From assembly GCA_021300575.1 (NCBI GenBank), contig JAJTDM010000038.1, positions 1 to 64,000 of the forward strand: a DNA stretch of 64,000 nucleotides, given 5' to 3'. The notes under the pieces were generated by a model. The model was not told the origin of the DNA, ran no database searches, and was given only the letters and a program-made list of their open reading frames with translations. Both the position numbers and the translations under genes were made by a program. The stretch comes from Rubrivivax sp. (GTDB lineage Bacteria; Pseudomonadota; Gammaproteobacteria; Burkholderiales; Burkholderiaceae_C). This document shows positions 57,188-64,000 of the stretch, one piece after another (within the stretch, counting starts at the first letter, position 1; every line of letters starts with the position of its first letter).

Positions 57188-58315
57188 ATGACCACCCGTA
57201 CCGCCCCCCCATTCCGCGCCGACCACGTCGGCAGCTTCCTGCGCCCGGCCTACCTGCTGCAGGCCCGTGAGCAGAAGGCCAAGGGCGAGATCACGCCTGA
57301 GCAACTGCGGGAGGTGGAAGACCGCGCCATTGACGAGATCGTGCGCTTCCAGGCTGATGCGGGCCTGCAGTCGATCACCGACGGCGAGTTCCGCCGCACC
57401 TACTTCCACATCGACTTCCTGGACCAGCTGGGCGGGGTGAAGACCGACATTCCGTTCACCATCCGCAAGCCTGACGGCACCGAGGAGCTGGCGCCGCCGG
57501 CCATTCGCGTCATCGACAAGGTGCGCCATGTCAAGGACATCCAGCTGGCCGACTTCCAGTACCTGAAGTCGCGGGTGGAAGCCCTGGGCAAACCTGGCCT
57601 GCTGCCCAAGGTGACTATCCCGTCGCCCACCATGCTGCACTTCCGCGGCGGGCGCGCCGGCATCAGCCGCGAGGCCTACCCCGAGCTCGATCCCATGTTC
57701 TACGACGACGTGGCCGACGCTTACGGCGCGGAGCTGAAGTCCCTGGCCGATGCCGGCTGCACCTACGTGCAGATGGACGACACCAACCTGGCCTACCTGT
57801 GCGACGAAAAGATGCGCGAGGCGGCACGCCAGCGCGGTGACGACCCCAACGAACTGCCCTACCGCTACGCCGACTTCATCAACAAGGTGGTGGCGCGCAA
57901 GCCCGCCGGCATGACGCTGGCCATGCACCTTTGCCGCGGCAACTTCAAGAGCACGCACGCCGCAGCCGGCAATTACGAGCCGGTGGCCGAGGCGCTGCTG
58001 TCCAAGATGAACCTGGACGCCTTCTTCCTCGAGTACGACGACGACCGCTCGGGCGACTTCCGCCCGCTGCGTTTCCTGTCAAAGGGCAAGATCGTCGTGC
58101 TGGGTCTGGTGACCACCAAGTTCGGCCAGCTCGAGAGCAAGGATTCCCTCAAGCGCCGCATCGAGGAGGCCGCGCAGTACGCGCCGCTGGACCAGCTGTG
58201 CCTGAGCCCGCAATGCGGCTTCTCCAGCACCGTGCACGGCAACAACATCGCCGTGGAAGACCAGCGCCGCAAGCTGGAGCTGGTGGTGGAGACGGCGCAG
58301 GAAGTGTGGGGCTGA
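57188..58315 (+). CDS. MetE-like (cobalamin-independent methionine synthase C-terminal type) protein
   Basis: A 375-residue TIM-barrel protein equivalent to the C-terminal half of MetE and similar to YxjG/YxjH. It starts FRADHVGSFLRPAYLLQAR, then SITDGEFRRTYFHIDFLDQL, VQMDDTNLAYL and AMHLCRGNFKS, and ends CLSPQCGFSS. The zinc ligands expected from MetE (His and Cys in HLC, Cys in QCGF, Glu in FFLEYDD) are present. The methyl donor in this stand-alone family is not firmly known. It lies 43 bases after the aldehyde dehydrogenase and ends the operon. Confidence 0.85.
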   Translation: MTTRTAPPFRADHVGSFLRPAYLLQAREQKAKGEITPEQLREVEDRAIDEIVRFQADAGLQSITDGEFRRTYFHIDFLDQLGGVKTDIPFTIRKPDGTEELAPPAIRVIDKVRHVKDIQLADFQYLKSRVEALGKPGLLPKVTIPSPTMLHFRGGRAGISREAYPELDPMFYDDVADAYGAELKSLADAGCTYVQMDDTNLAYLCDEKMREAARQRGDDPNELPYRYADFINKVVARKPAGMTLAMHLCRGNFKSTHAAAGNYEPVAEALLSKMNLDAFFLEYDDDRSGDFRPLRFLSKGKIVVLGLVTTKFGQLESKDSLKRRIEEAAQYAPLDQLCLSPQCGFSSTVHGNNIAVEDQRRKLELVVETAQEVWG

Positions 58316-58331
58316 GGCTCCCGAGGGAGCC
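58316..58331 (+). terminator. hairpin directly after the MetE-like gene
   Basis: GGCTCCC, GA and GGGAGCC form a perfect inverted repeat beginning at the base after the stop codon. It marks the end of the liv-ALDH-MetE-like operon and faces the convergent amidohydrolase gene. A T-run is lacking, so efficiency is uncertain. Confidence 0.6.
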
Positions 58332-58408
58332 GTTGCTCCTGCCTGCCGCCCTGGCACCCCCCGCGCTGATGCAGGCGGCAGCGCCAGGCGCGCGCGGCGC
58401 ACCCGGCT

Positions 58409-59605
58409 TCAGCCCTGCGGCTGCGCCAGCCACTCCTCGGCCATGCGCACCCAGGCCGTGGCCCCCAGCGGGATCAGCTCGTCGTTGAAGTCGTAACTGG
58501 GGTTGTGCAGCATGCACGGCCCCAGGCCGTGACCGCCCTCGCGGTGGGCGCCGTCGCCGTTGCCGATCATGAAATAGCAGCCCGGCTTGGCCTGCAGGAA
58601 GAAGCTGAAGTCCTCGGCGCCCATGGTGGGCTCGAACTCCACCACGTTCTGTGCCCCCACCACCGTGCCCAGCACGCGGCGGGCGAACTCGGTTTCCTTC
58701 ACGTGGTTGATGGTGGGCGGGTAATTGCGCGTGAACTCGAACTCGCAGGTGGCGCCGAAGGCAGCGCAGGTGTGCTCGGCCACGGCCTTCATGCGCTGTT
58801 CGATCAGGTCCAGCAGCTCGAAGGTGAAGGTGCGCACGGTGCCTTGCAGCTCGCACGAGTCCGGCACCACGTTGGTGGCCTCGCCGGCGTGGATCATGGT
58901 CACGGAGATCACGCCCGGGTCCACCGGCCGGCGGTTGCGCGTGATGATGGTCTGAAAGCCCTGCACCATCTGGCAGGCGATGGGCACCGGGTCGATGCCG
59001 TTGTGGGGCAGGACGGCGTGCGAGCCCTTGCCGCGGATGACGATGCGGAACTCGTTGCTCGAGGCCAGCATGCCCCCGCTCTTGAGTGCGAACTGCCCCA
59101 CCTTCATGCCCGGCCAGTTGTGCGCGCCGAACACTGCCTCCATCGGGAACTTCTCGAAGATGCCGTCCTTGATCATCTCGCGCGCCCCACCGCCGCCTTC
59201 CTCGGCCGGCTGGAAGATCAGGTAGACCGTGCCGTCGAAGTTGCGGTGCCGTGCCAGGTGGCGCGCCGCGGCCAGCAGCATGGCCGTGTGGCCGTCATGG
59301 CCGCAGGCGTGCATCTTGCCGGGATGGGTGCTGGCATGGGCGAACTGGTTGTGCTCGGTCATCGGCAGCGCGTCGATGTCGGCGCGCAGGCCCACGGCGC
59401 GGCTGGACGTGCCGTTCTTCACGATACCCACCACCCCCGTCTTGCCCAGGCCGCGGTGGATGGGGATGCCCCACTCCGTCAGCGCCTTGGCGATCACGTC
59501 GGCCGTGCGCACTTCTTCGAAGCACAACTCCGGGTGGGCGTGGATGTCACGCCGGATGGTGGTGATGGCGGCGGCGTCGGCCAGGATGGATTCGATGAGT
59601 TGCAT
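58409..59605 (-). CDS. M20 family metallo-amidohydrolase (hippurate-hydrolase-like)
   Basis: A 398-residue enzyme hydrolysing N-acyl amino acids such as hippurate or N-acetylated substrates. ATG 59605 gives MQLIESILADAAAITTIRRD. Motifs are DIHAHPELCFEE, LRADIDALPM, MHACGHDGHTAMLL and FQPAEEGGGGA, supplying the dimetal site residues, then GAHNWPGMKVG and EPTMGAEDFSFFLQ. Length is standard. It is transcribed toward the liv operon end. Confidence 0.92.
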   Translation of the reverse strand: MQLIESILADAAAITTIRRDIHAHPELCFEEVRTADVIAKALTEWGIPIHRGLGKTGVVGIVKNGTSSRAVGLRADIDALPMTEHNQFAHASTHPGKMHACGHDGHTAMLLAAARHLARHRNFDGTVYLIFQPAEEGGGGAREMIKDGIFEKFPMEAVFGAHNWPGMKVGQFALKSGGMLASSNEFRIVIRGKGSHAVLPHNGIDPVPIACQMVQGFQTIITRNRRPVDPGVISVTMIHAGEATNVVPDSCELQGTVRTFTFELLDLIEQRMKAVAEHTCAAFGATCEFEFTRNYPPTINHVKETEFARRVLGTVVGAQNVVEFEPTMGAEDFSFFLQAKPGCYFMIGNGDGAHREGGHGLGPCMLHNPSYDFNDELIPLGATAWVRMAEEWLAQPQG

Positions 59606-59688
59606 GGGGGTCTCCGGTGGGGCGGTTGCGCGCCTGCGGCGCACCCGGTTTGTTTCCTACTGGATGGTAAGCCGGCAGACGGTCTTAG

Positions 59689-59708
59689 AATTAAAGAAAA
59701 GTTTAATT
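59689..59708. promoter_or_regulatory. AT-rich inverted repeat upstream of the fic gene
   Basis: AATTAAA (59689-59695), spacer GAAAAG and TTTAATT (59702-59708) form a perfect 7-bp inverted repeat in a strongly AT-rich patch 31 bases before the fic ATG. Fic proteins with winged-helix tails may bind such sites; autoregulation is inferred. Confidence 0.5.
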
Positions 59709-59738
59709 TAAAGCGTACCTATTGAAGCTCTCTTTCTT

Positions 59739-60887
59739 ATGAACCGTACCACCGGCATCTACACCCTTACCACCACCGTCGGCGAGCCGGTGCGCGCCTT
59801 TGTGCCCCATGCGCTGCCACCAGCCAACCCGCCCCTGGCGCCCGAGGTGTGGCAGAGCTTGAACGCTGCAGCCGTGACGGCGCTGCAGCGTCTGTCCGCG
59901 GTGGCCGGGTTGGTGCCTTCGGTGGACTGGTTGCTCTACAGCGCCATACGGCAAGAGGCGCTATTGACTTCGCAGATCGAAGGCACGCAGGCCACCCTGG
60001 TGGACTTGTTCGACGAAGAAGCCGGTCTGGCCATCAGCAATACCGATGACGTGGAGGAGGTCACCAACTACCTGCGGGCGTTTCAGTGGGTGCAGGCGCA
60101 ATTGCGCAGCCCAACGGGCCTGCCGATCAGCGTGCGGCTGTTGAGCGAGGCCCACCGCTTGCTGCTGAATGGGGCGCGTGGTGCGGGCAAGCAGCCTGGT
60201 GAACTGCGCCGCTCGCAGAACTGGATTGGCGGCACACGCCCAGGCAATGCGGTGTTTGTGCCGCCGCCTGCCGAGCGGGTGCCGCGGTTGCTGGGCGACC
60301 TGGAGCGATTTATTCACGCCGAAGCCGTTGACCTGCCGCCCCTGGTGCGCGTCGCGCTGGTGCATGCGCAGTTTGAAACCATCCACCCTTATCTGGATGG
60401 CAATGGTCGCATCGGGCGCTTGCTGATTGCGGCGCTGCTGGAACACTGGCAGTTGCTGCCAGAGCCTTTGATGTACTTGAGCGGCTACCTCAAGCAGCAT
60501 CAGGCGGAGTACTACCGCCGCTTGTCGGCCATCCGAACCGACGGCGATTGGGAGGGCTGGGTCTGCTTCTTCCTGGAAGCGGTGCAGTACGCCGCTGCGC
60601 AGGCCGAGCAGGCCGTGGTGGCGCTGGCCAGTCTGGTCGCCACTGACCGGCGCCGCTTGCTGGCACACCTCAAGGCCAGCCTGACGGCCTATCGGCTGTT
60701 CGAACTGCTGCCCACCATGCCCCGATTCACAGTGGATCGTGTACGCAGGACCCTGGACACGACCTTTCCCACGGCGAGCGCCGCCATCAGGCTGCTGGAG
60801 GCCTTGGGGGTGGTGACGGAGATGACCGGACAAAGAAAGAACCGCACCTTCAGTTATGGAGCGTACATCGACCTGCTGGGTCGGTGA
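59739..60887 (+). CDS. Fic-family protein with N-terminal inhibitory helix
   Basis: A 382-residue Fic protein, probably an AMP-transferase acting on proteins. The active loop HPYLDGNGRIGR starts at His216. The inhibitory motif T77-x3-E81-G82 (in LLTSQIEGT) marks a class II, self-inhibited Fic. The N-terminal Fic_N region precedes it, and the C-terminal 80 residues look like a winged helix (FTVDRVRRTLDTTFPTASAA, LLEALGVVTEMT). Its AT-rich promoter contrasts with the surroundings and may reflect transfer. No antitoxin gene is adjacent. Confidence 0.9.
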   Translation: MNRTTGIYTLTTTVGEPVRAFVPHALPPANPPLAPEVWQSLNAAAVTALQRLSAVAGLVPSVDWLLYSAIRQEALLTSQIEGTQATLVDLFDEEAGLAISNTDDVEEVTNYLRAFQWVQAQLRSPTGLPISVRLLSEAHRLLLNGARGAGKQPGELRRSQNWIGGTRPGNAVFVPPPAERVPRLLGDLERFIHAEAVDLPPLVRVALVHAQFETIHPYLDGNGRIGRLLIAALLEHWQLLPEPLMYLSGYLKQHQAEYYRRLSAIRTDGDWEGWVCFFLEAVQYAAAQAEQAVVALASLVATDRRRLLAHLKASLTAYRLFELLPTMPRFTVDRVRRTLDTTFPTASAAIRLLEALGVVTEMTGQRKNRTFSYGAYIDLLGR

Positions 60888-60923
60888 AACTGGCAGGGTC
60901 ACGGCCTGTGGCACATTGAAGCG

Positions 60924-63008
60924 ATGAACGACGCGCTCGCTGCCTCTCCTCAAGACACCGCCCCCACCACCCTCGTGCGCGCCGCCTGCCCGCACGACTG
61001 CCCGGACACCTGCGCCATGCACGTCACCGTGCAGGCCGGGCGCGTCATCCGCATCCAGGGCGACCCGGACCACCCGCCCACGCACGGCGCGCTGTGCACC
61101 AAGGTCAGCCGCTACGCTGAGCGCAGCGACCACCCCGAGCGCGTGCTGCATCCGCTGAAGCGGGTGGGGCCCAAGGCCGGGCCGCCGCGCTTCGAGCGCA
61201 TCGGCTGGGACGAGGCGCTGGACACCATCGCGGCCCGCCTGACGGCCATTGCCGGGCGCGGGCCGGGCGCGGCGCAGGCCATCCTGCCGTACAGCTACGC
61301 CGGCACCATGGGCCTGATCCAGGGCGAGAGCATGGCCGCGCGCTTCTTTCACCGCCTGGGCGCCTCGCGGCTGGACCGCACCATCTGCGCCAGCGCGGGC
61401 GCTGAAGGGCTGATGGCCACCTACGGCGGCAAGGTCGGCATGCACCTGGAGGACTACGCCCACGCGAAGCTGATCCTCATCTGGGGCAGCAACTCGATCG
61501 CCTCCAACCTGCACTTCTGGACTTTCGCCCAGCAGGCCAAGCGCCAGGGCGCCACGCTGGTGTGCATCGACCCACGCCGCACCGAGACGGCCGACAAGTG
61601 CCACCAGCACCTGGCGCTGCGCCCAGGCAGCGACGGCGCACTGGCGCTGGCGTTGATGCACGAGCTGATCACGCAGGACCTGCTGGACCATGACTACCTG
61701 GCGCAGCACGTGGAAGGCTGGCCGGCGCTGCGTGAGCGGGCGCTGCAGTGGCCCGCTGAGCGCGCTGCGTCAGTGTGCGGCCTGGAGGCCGGACAGATCC
61801 GCGATCTGGCGCTGCTGTACGGCCGCACGCAGCCTGCGGCCATCCGCCTGAATTACGGCATGCAGCGCGCGCATGGCGGCGGCAACGCCGTGCGCCTGGT
61901 GGCGTTGCTGCCCTGCCTGACGGGCGCTTGGCGTCACCGGGGCGGTGGGATGCTGCTCTCGGCCTCGGGCTGGTTTGGCCCGGCGGTGGATGCGGCCTCC
62001 CTGGAGCGCCCCGACCTGATGCCCCAGCCGCTGCCGCGCATCATCAATATGAGCACCATCGGTGACGATTTGCTGCGCGAGAGCGGGCCGGACTTCGGCC
62101 CGCGCATCGAGGCGGTGGTGGTCTACAACAGCAACCCGGTGGCGGTGGCGCCGCAGTCGCGCCGGGTGGTGGCGGGCTTTGCGCGCGATGACCTGTTCAC
62201 CGTGGTGCTGGAGCACTTCATGACCGACACCGCCGATCTGGCGGACATCGTGCTGCCGGCCACCACGCAGCTGGAGCACCTGGACGTGCACCGCTCCTAC
62301 GGCCACACCTACGCGCTGATCAACCAGCCGGCCATCGCGCCCGTGGGCGAGGCCCGGCCGAACACGGCCGTATTCCGCGCGTTGGCGCAGCGCCTAGGCT
62401 TTGACGAGCCCTGTTTCGCCGAAGGCGATGAAGTGCTGGCCCGCCAGGCCTTCCGGCCCGATCAGGTGGATTTCGAGCAGTTGCAGGCCCACGGCTGGGT
62501 ACGGCTGCCCGTGCCCGATCGGCCGTTCGCCGAAGGGGGCTTTCCTACGCCCTCGGGCCGGGCGCTGGCCGATCACCCGCAACTCGGTGTGCCAGATCAC
62601 ATACCCAACTACGAGAGCGCGGAGTCCGCGCCGGCCCTGGCCGCGCGCTACCCGCTGGCCATGATCTCGCCGCCAGCGCGGCACTTTCTCAACTCCACCT
62701 TCGTCAACGTCAAGAGCCTGCGCGACATCGAGGGTGAGCCGCTGCTGGAGATCCACCCCGAGGACGCCGCCGCGCGCGGGTTGGTCGACGGCAGCGTGGT
62801 GGAGGTCTTCAACGACCGTGGCGTCTACCGCTGCAAGGCCGCGGTGAACACGCGGGCCCGGCCGGGGGTGGTGAACGGCCTGGGTATCTGGTGGCGCAAG
62901 CTGGGGCTGGACGGCACCAATGTCAACGAACTCACGCACCAGCGCCTGACCGACCTGGGCCGCGCGCCGGCCTTCTACGACTGTCTGGTGGAGGTGCGGG
63001 CAGCGTGA
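60924..63008 (+). CDS. Molybdopterin-dependent oxidoreductase
   Basis: A 694-residue member of the DMSO-reductase superfamily. The N-terminal [4Fe-4S] site is CPHDCPDTC with Cys22, Cys26, Cys30 and Cys58 (CX3CX3CX27C). Cofactor-binding blocks are IWGSNSIASNLHFWTFAQQA, VCIDPRRTETADKC, LRPGSDGALALALMHEL and VVVYNSNPVAVAP, and the C-terminal MoCo-binding domain has VEVFNDRGVYRCKA. No Tat signal is seen, so it is probably cytoplasmic. No electron-transfer subunit lies beside it, and the substrate is unknown. Confidence 0.9.
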   Translation: MNDALAASPQDTAPTTLVRAACPHDCPDTCAMHVTVQAGRVIRIQGDPDHPPTHGALCTKVSRYAERSDHPERVLHPLKRVGPKAGPPRFERIGWDEALDTIAARLTAIAGRGPGAAQAILPYSYAGTMGLIQGESMAARFFHRLGASRLDRTICASAGAEGLMATYGGKVGMHLEDYAHAKLILIWGSNSIASNLHFWTFAQQAKRQGATLVCIDPRRTETADKCHQHLALRPGSDGALALALMHELITQDLLDHDYLAQHVEGWPALRERALQWPAERAASVCGLEAGQIRDLALLYGRTQPAAIRLNYGMQRAHGGGNAVRLVALLPCLTGAWRHRGGGMLLSASGWFGPAVDAASLERPDLMPQPLPRIINMSTIGDDLLRESGPDFGPRIEAVVVYNSNPVAVAPQSRRVVAGFARDDLFTVVLEHFMTDTADLADIVLPATTQLEHLDVHRSYGHTYALINQPAIAPVGEARPNTAVFRALAQRLGFDEPCFAEGDEVLARQAFRPDQVDFEQLQAHGWVRLPVPDRPFAEGGFPTPSGRALADHPQLGVPDHIPNYESAESAPALAARYPLAMISPPARHFLNSTFVNVKSLRDIEGEPLLEIHPEDAAARGLVDGSVVEVFNDRGVYRCKAAVNTRARPGVVNGLGIWWRKLGLDGTNVNELTHQRLTDLGRAPAFYDCLVEVRAA

Positions 63009-64000
63009 AGCGCCTGCTGCGCATGCTGGCCGGCCTGGCCTTGGTCGCGGCCTTGGCTACCACCGTGGGGGGCTGCAGCCTGGGCTACTACGCGCAGTCC
63101 GTGGGCGGCCATCTGGACCTGATGCAGCGCGCCCGGCCCGTGGAGCAATGGGTGGCCGACCCCGCCACGCCCGACGCCTTGCGCGAGCGGCTGCGGCTGG
63201 CCCAGCGCCTGCGTGCCTTTGCTTCAGATGAGCTGAAGCTGCCGGACAACGCCAGTTACCGCCGCTTCGCGCAGCTGGACCGCAACGCCGTAGTATGGAA
63301 TGTGGTGGCCACGCCCGAGCTCTCGCTGACGCTGCAGACCTGGTGCTTCCCGGTGCTGGGCTGCGTGGGCTACCGCGGCTACTTCCAGCGCGCGCCGGCC
63401 GACCAGCTGGCGGCCGAGTTGCGTGCGCAGGGGCTGGACGTCAGCGTCTATGGCGTGCCGGCGTACTCCACGCTGGGCTGGACCAATTGGCTGGGCGGTG
63501 ACCCGCTGCTCAGCACCTTCATCCGCTGGCCTGAGTCCGAGCTGGCGCGGCTGCTCTTTCATGAGCTGGCGCACCAGGTGGTGTACGTGGCCGATGACAC
63601 GGCCTTCAACGAGTCTTTCGCCACGGCGGTGGAGCGCCTGGGCCTGCAGCGCTGGCTGGCCGGGTCAGGCGCGGCGGCGCAGCAGGAGGCGTCCGCGCTG
63701 GAGGCCCGGCGCAAGGACTTCCGCCGCATCACGGCGCAGGCGCGGCGCGATCTTCAAGCCTTGTACCGCAGCCGCATGGCCCCGGAGGCCCTCCGCGACC
63801 GCAAGGCCGAGCGTTTGCAGCAGCTTCGCGAGGAGCACGCCCGCCTCAAGGCCGGGCCCTGGCAGGGCTTCACGGGCTACGACGCCTGGTTCGCCCAGGT
63901 CAACAACGCCTCGCTGGCCGTCCAGGGCGCCTACGAAGACCTGGTGCCGGCCTTCGAGGCCCTGTTCGAGCGCCAGGGCCGCGACTTCACACGCTTCTAC
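63005..64000 (+). CDS. Putative zinc aminopeptidase lipoprotein (partial, runs off the window)
   Basis: The GTG at 63005 overlaps the preceding stop (GTGA), and the frame stays open to the window end, 332 residues. The signal has a lipobox VGGC. Core features are GYRGYF, VSVYGVPAYSTLGWTNWLGG, DPLLSTFIRWPE, the zinc-binding LLFHELAHQVVYV (HExxH) and FNESFATAVERLG. This matches the predicted aminopeptidase family of proteobacteria (Pfam Aminopep), usually about 350-380 residues, so only the C-terminus is cut off. Coupling to the oxidoreductase gene may be incidental. Confidence 0.85.
   Translation, partial: MKRLLRMLAGLALVAALATTVGGCSLGYYAQSVGGHLDLMQRARPVEQWVADPATPDALRERLRLAQRLRAFASDELKLPDNASYRRFAQLDRNAVVWNVVATPELSLTLQTWCFPVLGCVGYRGYFQRAPADQLAAELRAQGLDVSVYGVPAYSTLGWTNWLGGDPLLSTFIRWPESELARLLFHELAHQVVYVADDTAFNESFATAVERLGLQRWLAGSGAAAQQEASALEARRKDFRRITAQARRDLQALYRSRMAPEALRDRKAERLQQLREEHARLKAGPWQGFTGYDAWFAQVNNASLAVQGAYEDLVPAFEALFERQGRDFTRFY

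Overview
The window is GC-rich (high-60s percent by eye), densely packed DNA from a betaproteobacterium of the order Burkholderiales (Rubrivivax/Leptothrix/Comamonadaceae-like). The evidence is the protein flavour, the block mrcA-pilMNOPQ-aroK-aroB followed by gltBD and mlaFEDACB, the lptM-lysA / cyaY divergence, and the zwf-hexR and tal-pgi gene pairs. No rRNA, tRNA or CRISPR array was found. Most of the sequence is ordinary chromosomal core; the accessory material is concentrated at 1-2.5 kb, 20.3-21.4 kb and 34.5-37.3 kb.

Layout. 1-2.5 kb: the 5' end of an IS1595-type transposase leaving the left edge, a DUF3047 lipoprotein, and a stand-alone AAA/DUF4143 ATPase. 2.6-6.4 kb: a dipeptide/oligopeptide ABC operon (dppBCDF type, no binding protein in the window) whose second permease gene carries an internal deletion. 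6.5-10.9 kb: lysA and lptM, divergent cyaY, and the penicillin-binding protein 1A gene. 11.1-20.3 kb: type IV pilus pilMNOPQ, a large Ig-like lipoprotein, then aroK and aroB, nearly all with overlapping stop/start codons. 20.3-21.5 kb: a REP-associated tyrosine transposase gene flanked by short repeats and hairpins. 21.5-27.8 kb: gltB-gltD. 27.9-32.0 kb: the Mla phospholipid-transport operon mlaFEDACB. 32.0-34.5 kb: hexR and zwf with a near-perfect HexR operator in front of zwf.

34.5-37.3 kb is a decayed region: an IS91-type transposase remnant, a small GYD-domain gene, a fragment of metK with an internal deletion, a vapC-like PIN gene without a normal start codon and with two catalytic acids lost, and a frameshifted DUF1501 gene downstream of an intact DUF1800 gene. 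38.9-46.4 kb: an iron-type (FbpABC-like) ABC importer with two ATPases and its own two-component system. 46.4-50.7 kb: an EamA exporter (minus strand), tal, pgi and a HAD phosphatase. 50.8-58.3 kb: a branched-chain-amino-acid-type livKHMGF operon continuing into an aldehyde dehydrogenase and a MetE-like methyltransferase, closed by a hairpin. 58.4-64 kb: an M20 amidohydrolase, a self-inhibited Fic protein, a molybdopterin oxidoreductase and the start of a zinc aminopeptidase.

Nothing amounts to a demonstrably new system. The most interesting items are the pseudogene junction in which a dead vapC runs into a metK fragment, the short-period tandem repeats next to lysA and the REP transposase, the strong gltB leader hairpin, the MlaA without a lipobox cysteine, the Ig-like lipoprotein inside the pil-aro operon, and the transporter-linked histidine kinase with almost no periplasmic domain. 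Family assignments rest on remembered motifs and gene order, not on database searches.
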